A stretch of 64,000 nucleotides of DNA from NCBI RefSeq assembly GCF_949769195.1, contig NZ_OX458333.1:4805649-4869648 (forward strand), in the 5' to 3' direction. Source of the DNA: Methylocaldum szegediense. GTDB taxonomy: Bacteria; Pseudomonadota; Gammaproteobacteria; Methylococcales; Methylococcaceae. The first letter of the stretch is position 1. Every line of letters starts with the position of its first letter. The position numbers were made by a program, and so were the translations under genes. The notes beneath the pieces were generated by a model. That model did not search any database and had not been told where the DNA came from. It saw nothing but the letters and a program-made list of their open reading frames with translations. Positions 56,691 through 64,000 of the stretch are shown one piece after another.

Positions 56691-58112
56691 ATGGCCGGCC
56701 GCCCCTTGGCTTTCTTCGCATCTCTCAGCCGATTTACCTGCCTTGCCCTGTTGCCCCTTCAACTTGTCCACGCCGCCGAACCGATCCGGGTTGAAGACAA
56801 AGTCTGGGTCATGGGCAGCGACCGCGATTATCCGCCATACCAGTTTCTAGACAATACCAGCCAGCCGATAGGGTTCGATGTCGATGTTGCCAGGGCAGCG
56901 GCCGAGGTGATGGGACTCAAGATCATAATACGTACCGATGCGTGGAAAACCTTGCGTCAGGATCTTGAGAATCAGCGCATCGACGGTGTGGTCGGCATGT
57001 TTTCTTCCGCCGATCGCGCACGTAACGTCGATTTCACTAATCCTTACCTTCAGTTGCACCATCGCCTGTTCGTTACGCGCGGCTCGAACATACAGAGTCT
57101 CGAGGACCTATCTGCGGCCCGGCTGGTAGTACAAAACCGCGACCTGATGCACGATCGCTGGGGCGCTGAAGACGTGTCTGTAACGGCCGCCTCTAGCCTA
57201 AGCGAAGCCCTCCTCGGCCTTGAGTCCGGGCAGTTCGATGCAGCCTTGATTCCGTACCTTCAGGGCCTCTACTTGATTCGCCAGAACCACCTTGCCAATG
57301 TAATTCCCGTCGGAGAACTATTGTTCCCAGCCCAAAAATGCATCGCGCTCGCCAAAGGCCATCCAGAACTTCTTAGCCAATTCAATGAAGGGCTGACTAT
57401 CATCAAGGCGAGCGGGCGTTACGACGAGATATATGATTACTGGTTCGGCATCACCCCGCCCAGTACGGTTGACGAGACGATCAGCGCCTATCGCGCCTGG
57501 ACTATAGCCTTCCTCGCCAGCGTAGCAGTGCTCGGGGTATTAGGTGTCATCCAGTTTCGACACAGAACCCGCAGCCTGTCACAGGAAATCGAGCGCCAGC
57601 GAAAAATAGCGCTGCACGATCCACTAACTGGGCTCGGAAATCGCTTGCTCCTACTGGAGCGTTTTGAGCAGGCAAAGGCGGCCGCGCGTAGGCATCAGCA
57701 CCTAGTCGCGCTACTTTTGATCGATCTCGATGGGTTCAAGACGGTTAACGACCGATTGGGTCATCACACCGGTGATCGAATCCTCTGTACCGTAGCCCAA
57801 CGGCTTCGCCAGGCAGTGCGCGACACGGATACGGTGGTCCGAAACGGCGGCGATGAGTTCATTGTTCTGCTGAACGAACTGCCGAACGAACAGTCCGCAC
57901 TCACTGTCGCGGACAAAATCCTCCAGCACCTGAATACACTCTCTGAGCCTCTCCTCGATGGTATTCCCTTGGGCGCAAGTATCGGCATCGCTCTTTATCC
58001 GATCCATGGCGAAGAGCTGGAGCTGCTAATCCGGAAGGCCGACTGTGCTATGTATTATTGCAAGGCCAATGGCAAGAACCGCTATGGCTTCTATCCTAGC
58101 GATGCCAGCTAA
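56691..58112 (+). CDS. Membrane diguanylate cyclase with periplasmic solute-binding sensor domain
   Basis: A 473-aa protein. Signal/anchor region (FTCLALLPLQLVHA), then a family 3 solute-binding (SBP_bac_3) domain about residues 30-260 (GSDRDYPPYQFLDN, GFDVDVARAAAEVMGL, GMFSSADRARNVDFTNPY). One membrane helix follows (TIAFLASVAVLGVLGVIQF), then a GGDEF domain: DPLTGLGNR, LLIDLDGFKTVND, the intact active site RNGGDEF (386-390) and an inhibitory I-site RDTD (377-380). It should make cyclic di-GMP in response to a periplasmic ligand, probably an amino acid by domain type. ATG 56691 was chosen over TTG 56676. It is the one clearly intact larger gene in this IS-rich stretch. Confidence 0.9.
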   Translation: MAGRPLAFFASLSRFTCLALLPLQLVHAAEPIRVEDKVWVMGSDRDYPPYQFLDNTSQPIGFDVDVARAAAEVMGLKIIIRTDAWKTLRQDLENQRIDGVVGMFSSADRARNVDFTNPYLQLHHRLFVTRGSNIQSLEDLSAARLVVQNRDLMHDRWGAEDVSVTAASSLSEALLGLESGQFDAALIPYLQGLYLIRQNHLANVIPVGELLFPAQKCIALAKGHPELLSQFNEGLTIIKASGRYDEIYDYWFGITPPSTVDETISAYRAWTIAFLASVAVLGVLGVIQFRHRTRSLSQEIERQRKIALHDPLTGLGNRLLLLERFEQAKAAARRHQHLVALLLIDLDGFKTVNDRLGHHTGDRILCTVAQRLRQAVRDTDTVVRNGGDEFIVLLNELPNEQSALTVADKILQHLNTLSEPLLDGIPLGASIGIALYPIHGEELELLIRKADCAMYYCKANGKNRYGFYPSDAS

Positions 58113-58221
58113 GGAGAGCCATTTCTTCCTGATTTGACGGCAATGTTCGTTGTTCATATATCTGTGGAGCGTTCATGATTTATGAACACACCTGAACCAT
58201 GAACACTCAAGGCTTATCTTT

Positions 58222-58535
58222 TCAGGACGAGGGTTCTAAAGAAGACGGATCATCATTCTTGGGCTTGTTCACCTGCCGGCGTACGGGATAAATATGCGTC
58301 GGTTCAGCCACATAAGGCTGCAACAACGTTTGGGCGGTTTTCAGCGGGGGCAGGACCAGCCACGTCTCGTGGGCGGAGGGGCGTAGGATAACGCGCATGC
58401 GGTCATGGATTGTCGCAATCATGGGATTCTCTTGGGTTACGATAATGGTGCACGATTCAATGCATTGCCCCTTGCTTTGCTATCGGTCAGAAAATCCCGT
58501 CAAGGCAAACGGCTCGCCGGATTGAAGCCCTATTG
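58222..58535 (-). pseudogene. SRAP (YedK/HMCES-type) protein, C-terminal remnant
   Basis: On the minus strand the frame reads LQSGEPFALTGFSDR, then TAG, then QSKGQCIESCTIIVTQENPM, IHDRMRVILRPSAHETWL and VNKPKNDDPSSLEP. This matches the C-terminal half of SRAP proteins, which cross-link to abasic sites in single-stranded DNA. The catalytic N-terminal cysteine and first half are missing and a stop interrupts the rest, so it is dead. Confidence 0.75.
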
Positions 58536-58782
58536 CATGAGGCTGTTTCCCTGTTTTTTCGGCTCCTATTGGTAAAAAAGCTCGCAAGAATTAAAGCCCG
58601 GCGCTTTCGAAGCGGCTGTCAGCAGGATGGCTTTTCGGCCACCGTTTCTACCCTGGTATTGACGGTTATTGACGGTGGAGTAGGGCAGCTTGGATCCTTT
58701 TGCCAAGAAGAGCAGGGGATCCTAGGTGAACGATACCACTCCCCGACCGCCTTCGTCGTCGAGCCGCGCCGCGAGTGCTCTG
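58536..58782. other. No gene recognised
   Basis: Short stretch between the SRAP relic and the IS630 relic. It has no recognisable coding content. Confidence 0.4.
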
Positions 58783-59348
58783 TCACCCGTCAAGCGTGGG
58801 CCAAAGCTTACTGAATTTGATCCGTGCATCAGCAGTGGTGAACTGCCAGTTCGCTTTCACCTTCGTTTGGTTACGGCGCTGAGCTCTGGCGGCGACATGC
58901 CGAACCAGGTCGGCCGGCTCGCCGATCAGCTGGATGAAGGTCTCGTCCAAACAGAACACCGGCCGTTCGCTTTGCTACGAACGCTCGGCCAAGAGCCGTA
59001 AGGTCTAGCGGGCCTTGCCTTCCTGCGGCGGCGAACAGGCCAGCACCATCAGCCGGGCTTCCGGGACACTATCCAGCCGCCGGGGATACGCGCGTTCGCT
59101 CGGCTTGGGCACCAAAGCGGCATGCAGACCTCGTTCCACGAACCGCTGCCGTACCCGTTCCACCTTGCGAACGTGGACGTTCAAGGCCCGAGCTATATCG
59201 TCGTCGGTGCGGCGCGGCCCGCCCTTGGCTTCATCGGCCTGCAACAGAATGCGGGCGTGGGCCAGTTTGATTCGTTCTTGCCCTTGCTGACCAACCTTTC
59301 CCATTTGCGCTGCTCCTCACAGGTCAGCGTCATCCGATATTTTTTCAC
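58783..59348 (-). pseudogene. IS630-family transposase remnant
   Basis: From GTG 59346-59348 the minus strand reads VKKYRMTLTCEEQRKWERLV. A frameshift near 59290 leads into ERIKLAHARILLQADEAKGG and DDDIARALNVHVRKVERVRQ, the HTH part. After a stop at 59005 another frame gives PVFCLDETFIQLIGEPADLV and jumps to KVKANWQFTTADARIKFSKL, the usual C-terminus. At least two frame breaks and an internal deletion are present. Confidence 0.8.
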
Positions 59349-59427
59349 CCTCTTCGCTTCCTGACCCAAGCATTCGGCTATAAGCGCCGGACCATCATTC
59401 GTAGGACCCAGCAATCGAGGATTGATG

Positions 59428-59512
59428 CAGCATTAGAGCGATCGCGAGGCGATTTTTGCCCACCTCGCTGGGACTGAGTAGGACGATGCTCTCGCCACGC
59501 TCATAAAGCTTA
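59428..59512 (-). pseudogene. IS21 helper ATPase (IstB) fragment
   Basis: The minus strand encodes LYERGESIVLLSPSEVGKNRLAIALM, a degraded version of the IstB P-loop region (family form GPSGVGKTHLAIAL). The Walker A threonine is replaced by asparagine. Only about 28 codons remain. Confidence 0.55.
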
Positions 59513-59561
59513 AGGTGGCCCGTTCCTAGAGCTGAGCCCGGGGCGCTCCCTCTGCGAAACC

Positions 59562-59607
59562 AAAGGCCTACTGGTCCAACGTCTTCACGACGGACCAGTA
59601 GGCCTTT
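59562..59607. repeat. Perfect 16-bp inverted repeat
   Basis: AAAGGCCTACTGGTCC (59562-59577) pairs with GGACCAGTAGGCCTTT (59592-59607) around a 14-base loop. The ends carry A and T tracts, so a bidirectional terminator is possible; it may also be a leftover repeat of a lost element. Confidence 0.55.
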
Positions 59608-59609
59608 CG

Positions 59610-60105
59610 AGGAGGGGTTGTCGGGTGCGTTCGGGCGGGCTTGGGTCTCGGTGATAAGCCGTTTCTCGAGGAAATCGGCAAATCTCTCGTCGCGATCGGT
59701 GGCTTCGAAGCTTTAGTGTCTATTTCTGCGGCTTGCCTCGGGTTAGTGAAATCTTGTCTCGTAGGCATTTTTGCTTTTCCATCGGCGCTCTGTGTAGGAT
59801 GACCTGAGCATACAATCGGTTATCGATCGGGAACGATACCTGGGTGTAGAAGTCGGAGAGCCTGTCACAGGTCCGGTCGGTCGGCGCTTTTAAGAGGGAT
59901 AGCACGCGCTGTGGACCGCACTTTGATCGAAGATCGTTCTTTGTGCCGATGCGATGTCCGTGATCGGATTGAAAACGATCACGTTCCGCGGATTCTGAGC
60001 CACTGGCATTGGCGCCCGATTGGGAAATTTCATGCAGTCTCGGGCACACCCAATTGTTTCCGACGCCCGGTTTAGGTCTATTATTGTGGCTAATTTCTCA
60101 GGGGA
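59610..60105. other. About 500 bases without a clear gene
   Basis: A minus-strand frame at 59720-60049 exists but its sequence resembles no family and lacks a convincing ribosome site. The promoter of the penicillin-binding protein gene probably lies near the right end. Confidence 0.4.
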
Positions 60106-60126
60106 GTGGGAGAACCATCAGTTTAT

Positions 60127-63100
60127 ATGAGCCAACGCATCCGCACATTGGTCCGGGTTGTTTTTTGGGGCACGGCGGGGGCGCTGCTGGTGTTAGGCGC
60201 GATCTGTGTCGTCAGGGAAATGAAAACATCGGATCTCCAAGCGCGCTATCTATCTTCCATCGGCGACCGCTTGCGCTTCCAGGTGGAACCGGGAAGTAGC
60301 CCAGCGATCCGGTATCCGACTGCGGGACCATACGATGAGAGACTCGGATATACGGCCCTTTCGAAGTTTCAGCAACGTCTCGCCAATCTCGGTTTCTCCG
60401 TAACCGCGCAAGCACGCTTTTCGCCGGAGCTGCTGCGCGTGGTGGACAGCGGACTTTATGCCACCTATTTCGAGAAAGTCCAGGCCGGCCTCACCATTCT
60501 CGATCGCAACGACAGAGTCTTGTTCAGTAAGGTCTATCCTGAACGAATCTATCCTGATTTCGAGACCATACCGCCTTTGGTGGTCAAGACCTTGCTATTC
60601 ATCGAGAATCGGGAATTGCTCGATGACCGCTACCCGCACCTCAATCCTGCGGTCGAATGGGACCGGTTCGGACGCGCAACCATGGAACTTATCGCAAGTA
60701 AACTCGGAGCTAACATCAATGTAGCGGGCGGCAGTACGCTCGCAACACAGATGGAGAAATACCGACATTCCCCCGGCGGCCGTACGGATACCCCATGGGA
60801 AAAACTGCGGCAAATGAGCAGTGCTTCGCTGCGCGCTTACCTCTCGGGACCCGATACACGCAAGGTACGCCGTGCCATCGTTCAGTCCTATCTCAATTCC
60901 ATGCCGTTGGCCGCAGCTCCGGAGTCCGGCGAAGTACACGGGCTCGGCGATGGATTGGCGGTTTGGTTCGGATCCGATTTTGCCACGGTGAACCAATTGC
61001 TGAACGCCGCAAACCTTTCCTCCGGCGAGGGCATTACCGCGGACCAGGCACTGGCCTATCGTCAGGTATTGTGTCTCCTACTATCTCAGCGCCGCCCCGC
61101 GTATTATCTGCTGCAGGGGCGGGAGGATCTGGAGAAGCTGGCGGATAGCCATCTACGTCTATTGGCAGCGCAGGGGATAATTCCGCCAGCGCTACGGGAT
61201 GCCGCGCTGCAGGTGTCGAGCAACATGAGGGTCCAGCCCGATTCCTCGTTAAACGTATCCATTCTCAACCGCAAGACGGAAAGCGTGTTACGCGCCCGCC
61301 TGGCCACAGATCTGGGCGTGAGCCGAATGTACGATCTCGATCGGCTCGACTTGACCGCTCGTTCGACTATAGATCATGACGTCCAGGAGGCGGTTATCAA
61401 GGCACTGAGGAAGCTGAGAGATCCGGAGCAGGCTCGTGCCGCGGGTGTCTTGGGCTTCCGGCTCCTCAGCAATAGCGATGATTTCGACAAGATCGTCTAC
61501 AGTCTCGTTCTCTACGAACGGACCAGTCAGGGGAACTTGTTGCGGGTGCAGGCGGACAACCATGAGCAGCCGCTTGACGTAAACGAGGGCATACGACTGG
61601 ATCTCGGCTCGACGGCCAAGCTGCGCACCCTGGTGCATTACCTGGAAATCATCGCGGAACTTTACGATCAATATGCCCAACAGTCGAGCGAGGCGTTGCG
61701 GCGGGTCGAATTGCACCCACGCGACCACCTGTCACGATGGGTCATCGATCAGCTCCTTGCGAACCGTAAGATCACGCTGTCGGCGTTGCTCGAGGCGGCT
61801 CTGGAGCGGCGTTATTCGGCGAGCCCCGGAGAGGCGTTTTTTACCGGCGGCGGTCTTCACACCTTTGCCAACTTCAATAAAGAAGATAACGGCCGGGTGA
61901 TGTCCGTGCGCAAGGCACTGCAGGACTCGGTGAACCTAGTCTTCATCCGGCTCATGCGCGATGTCGTCTACTACCACCTTTATAAGCCGGATGGCGTCGC
62001 CCGCTGGATGGACCAGGAGGACAGCGAGAAGCGCCGAGAGTATCTAGAGCGTTTCGCAGACCGGGAGGGAAAAACGTATCTGCGCCGGTTTTACGCCAAG
62101 TATCGGAACAAGACTCCGGAGGAAGCTTTTGACCTTTTAACCAAAAGTGTCCAGCCCGTCCCCAAACGGCTAGCTACCGTGTATCGCTCGGTCTATCCGC
62201 ATGCAGATATCACCGGGTTGCGGGACTATCTACGGGCGCACTATGCCGCTAAGAGTCTCTCCGACAAAGACATTACGAGCCTTTACGAAAAATATTCGCC
62301 GGAGCGCTTCGATCTGCAAGATCGGGGATATATCGCGCGCATCCATCCCCTAGAGCTTTGGCTGGTAAATTACCTGGCTGAGCATCCGAATGCGACGCTC
62401 GACGAAGTCCTAAGCGCCAGCGCAAAAGCACGCCTAGAGGTGTATCGCTGGCTGTTCAAAACGAACCGCCGCCATACGCAGGACAAGCGTATCCGCACTT
62501 TGCTCGAAATCGAAGCCTTTGCTCATATCCATCAGGCGTGGAAGCGGCTCGGTTATCCGTTCGCGGCGCTGACCCCGTCCTATGCGAGCGCTATCGGTGC
62601 CTCGGGCGATCGGCCGGCTGCGTTGGCTGAGCTCATGGGGATCCTGTTGAACGATGGTGTGCGTTACCCGTTGAGGCGTTTTGACACCTTCCACTTCGCC
62701 GTAAATACGCCTTACGAGACATTGATGGAGCTGGCACCGGCACAAGGTCGGCGGGTACTCCCGCCGGAGGTGGCGGCGGCTGCCCGTAGTGCTCTGATCG
62801 ACGTCGTCGAGAAGGGCACTGCGGTACGCGTCAAGGGCGTGTACAAAAGCCCCGCAGGTACACCTCTCGTCATGGCGGGCAAGACCGGGACTGGGGATCA
62901 TCAACGCGAGATTTTCGGACCCGGTGGGCGGCTAATCGCGACCCAAGTCGTCAGTCGCACGGCGACTTTTGCCTTCATGTTGGGTGATCGGCATTTCGGG
63001 ACTGTGACCGCTTACGTGACCGGGCCGGCGGCTGCACGTTTCCGTTTCACGAGTGCCCTGCCGGTTCAGGTGCTCAAATCCCTCGAACCGACGCTGGCGC

Positions 63101-63204
63101 CGTTGATCGCACGTGCCTATACCGAGCAGCCGGAGCTCTCGCCGCGCACCATCGCCGCGACGACAGCCAAAGGTGGCAGACCGGCGGCGATCACACGACA
63201 CTGA
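60127..63204 (+). CDS. Class A penicillin-binding protein-like bifunctional enzyme, large divergent form
   Basis: A 1,025-aa inner-membrane protein. One N-terminal helix (VVFWGTAGALLVLGAICVV) is followed by a GT51 transglycosylase region: FIENRELLDDRYPHLNP (position of the usual EDxxFxxH motif, altered here) and GGSTLATQMEKY (201-212). The transpeptidase motifs are present as STAK (Ser495, Lys498), SVN (601-603) and KTGTG (919-923). The SVN-to-KTG distance, about 315 residues, is long and includes a charged helical insert (EKYSPERFDLQDRGY region). Both active sites are recognisable, so peptidoglycan polymerisation and cross-linking are likely; the altered glycosyltransferase motif leaves that activity less certain. 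Start ATG 60127; GTG 60106 is possible. It stands alone. Confidence 0.82.
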   Translation: MSQRIRTLVRVVFWGTAGALLVLGAICVVREMKTSDLQARYLSSIGDRLRFQVEPGSSPAIRYPTAGPYDERLGYTALSKFQQRLANLGFSVTAQARFSPELLRVVDSGLYATYFEKVQAGLTILDRNDRVLFSKVYPERIYPDFETIPPLVVKTLLFIENRELLDDRYPHLNPAVEWDRFGRATMELIASKLGANINVAGGSTLATQMEKYRHSPGGRTDTPWEKLRQMSSASLRAYLSGPDTRKVRRAIVQSYLNSMPLAAAPESGEVHGLGDGLAVWFGSDFATVNQLLNAANLSSGEGITADQALAYRQVLCLLLSQRRPAYYLLQGREDLEKLADSHLRLLAAQGIIPPALRDAALQVSSNMRVQPDSSLNVSILNRKTESVLRARLATDLGVSRMYDLDRLDLTARSTIDHDVQEAVIKALRKLRDPEQARAAGVLGFRLLSNSDDFDKIVYSLVLYERTSQGNLLRVQADNHEQPLDVNEGIRLDLGSTAKLRTLVHYLEIIAELYDQYAQQSSEALRRVELHPRDHLSRWVIDQLLANRKITLSALLEAALERRYSASPGEAFFTGGGLHTFANFNKEDNGRVMSVRKALQDSVNLVFIRLMRDVVYYHLYKPDGVARWMDQEDSEKRREYLERFADREGKTYLRRFYAKYRNKTPEEAFDLLTKSVQPVPKRLATVYRSVYPHADITGLRDYLRAHYAAKSLSDKDITSLYEKYSPERFDLQDRGYIARIHPLELWLVNYLAEHPNATLDEVLSASAKARLEVYRWLFKTNRRHTQDKRIRTLLEIEAFAHIHQAWKRLGYPFAALTPSYASAIGASGDRPAALAELMGILLNDGVRYPLRRFDTFHFAVNTPYETLMELAPAQGRRVLPPEVAAAARSALIDVVEKGTAVRVKGVYKSPAGTPLVMAGKTGTGDHQREIFGPGGRLIATQVVSRTATFAFMLGDRHFGTVTAYVTGPAAARFRFTSALPVQVLKSLEPTLAPLIARAYTEQPELSPRTIAATTAKGGRPAAITRH

Positions 63205-63461
63205 CGACTCCTCGGAAAGCCGCGAGGTTTTGGTCGCCTGCGCTTTTCCGACCAAACCTTGGATCGCTGGCCCAATAACACTGAATCCGCGGTTGCGATG
63301 TCCAATCTTTTATCGGCACCACCCAGCAAAGAGGAGTCATCTTGGTTGGACGGGTGGGGAGTCTAGGCACGGATAGGGAACGACCTGGTGTGCGCCCTAT
63401 TTTCCGGCGCGGCGATGCTCATCCTGAGTTGGTGGTTAGACGAGCGTCTATCACTATTAGC

Positions 63462-63773
63462 CTAAGCGATCGTGCTTTCAGTGCTCTCGGTATTCCCTAG
63501 GTTATCGGTCCAGGTGACACGGACCTTGTCGCCCGTTTTCCCGCCGCGGAATCGAATCGAGATATAAGGATCTTTCGAAACCGCTGTGCTGAGTTCGCAA
63601 TTCGCGACTGTTCGCCGATTGTGCTCGATCGTCACCTCCCGGATAAAATGAGCCGGAACGATCTGTCCCGTCAGCTCATCGCGTCGACGGCCGGTTTCCA
63701 TCGGATGGGTGATGAGCACGCGGACGATAGTGAGGCCGCCTTCCTGCTTTGTACGTATTTTGATGCCGGGCAT
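63462..63773 (-). CDS. soxZ: Thiosulfate oxidation carrier protein SoxZ
   Basis: A 103-aa immunoglobulin-fold protein without a signal peptide: KIRTKQEGGLTIVRVLITHPMETGRRRD, FIREVTIEHNRRTVANCELSTAVSKDPYISIRFRGGKTGDKVRVTWTDN split over two strands is typical of SoxZ. In Sox systems SoxZ pairs with SoxY, which carries the sulphur substrate on a C-terminal cysteine and brings the pair through the Tat pathway. No soxY is seen on this strand within the window; the gene on the other side is divergent. Confidence 0.9.
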   Translation of the reverse strand: MPGIKIRTKQEGGLTIVRVLITHPMETGRRRDELTGQIVPAHFIREVTIEHNRRTVANCELSTAVSKDPYISIRFRGGKTGDKVRVTWTDNLGNTESTESTIA

Positions 63774-63845
63774 TTTCGGTGATTGAGGTCGAAGCGGGGA
63801 GCCGGTTTAAGGTAGCCATTAGACCATCCAGGTTCAAGCATCGAC

Positions 63846-64000
63846 ATGGCTCAATCCAGACGCATGTTCGTTCGTATGTTGGCGATGCTGCCCGCGCTGG
63901 TAGCGCTATGGGCGCCTAAGTTCGGCAAGGCGGTACCGAGGTCGCGTCAACGCACCGAAGACAGTTTCGGCGCGCTACTGGCAGAGACGCTGGCGGGTGC
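63846..64000 (+). CDS. Tat-exported protein, N-terminal part (3' end outside window)
   Basis: From ATG 63846 an open frame of 51 codons reaches the window end. It starts MAQSRRMFVRMLAMLPALVALW; SRRMFVR fits the twin-arginine consensus SRRxFLK and a hydrophobic stretch follows. The mature part starts about SRQRTEDSFGALLAETLAG. Divergence from soxZ raises the idea of a Sox component, but soxY normally lies beside soxZ on the same strand, so identity is open. Confidence 0.6.
   Translation, partial: MAQSRRMFVRMLAMLPALVALWAPKFGKAVPRSRQRTEDSFGALLAETLAG

Noticed and set aside
59720..60049. 109-codon minus-strand frame upstream of the penicillin-binding protein
   Set aside because: No recognisable domain or ribosome site and low-quality composition; probably chance.

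Overview
The window looks like chromosome from a gammaproteobacterium. The conserved block yebC-ruvC-ruvA-ruvB-ybgC-tolQRAB-pal-cpoB-queE-queC, the dnaX-ybaB-recR cluster with a nearby 4.5S RNA, mfd and an H-NS-type nucleoid protein all fit that class. Many insertion sequences and intergenic palindromic repeats, a myo-inositol-phosphate synthase, a SoxZ protein and an arginase-aminotransferase fusion would suit a methanotroph-like (Methylococcales) genome. That last step is inference; nothing in the window proves methanotrophy.

Layout. 0-2 kb: the 5' part of a methyltransferase and ino1, both on the minus strand. 2.1-6.6 kb: two identical, oppositely oriented IS110-family elements bracket a probable pore-forming toxin gene and an overlapping membrane immunity gene; decayed pieces of the toxin 3' end lie nearby. 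6.6-11.9 kb: putA diverges from a fused arginase/ornithine aminotransferase gene, so the pair could run arginine to glutamate; a run of strong hairpins sits between them. 11.9-12.8 kb: a gene-poor block with a frameshifted CdiI-like immunity gene. 12.8-20.7 kb: a sugar ABC transporter (binding lipoprotein, two permeases, ATPase) and a secreted PF10091-type glycoside hydrolase, split by an IS481 element.

21-33 kb: housekeeping genes, namely 5'-nucleotidase, HIT protein, recR-ybaB-dnaX, SRP RNA, mfd, an H-NS-like gene, and aguB-aguA for putrescine from agmatine. 33-46.3 kb: copA, yebC, the ruv genes with a Uma2 nuclease gene between ruvA and ruvB, the whole Tol-Pal operon, and queE-queC for queuosine precursor synthesis. 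46.5-50.7 kb: an orphan FliK-like/FlhB-tail pair, an HDOD gene, gltX, tRNA-Ala(GGC) and tRNA-Glu(UUC).

50.9-59.6 kb, just past the tRNAs, is an insertion-sequence graveyard: a broken IS1182 gene, a second IS481 copy, an AT-rich stretch, an IS3 element inside an IS5 relic, IS630 and IS21 fragments, and a decayed SRAP gene. It also holds a small XRE regulator and a periplasmic-sensor diguanylate cyclase. The last 4 kb carries a large class A penicillin-binding protein, soxZ, and the start of a Tat-exported protein.

The most unusual parts are the toxin-immunity cassette with displaced toxin tips, IS110 insertion into REP-like palindromes at a CT core next to a candidate bridge-RNA region, the arginase-aminotransferase fusion, the hairpin array, and terminal TTAGAGC motifs that supply stop codons to several genes.
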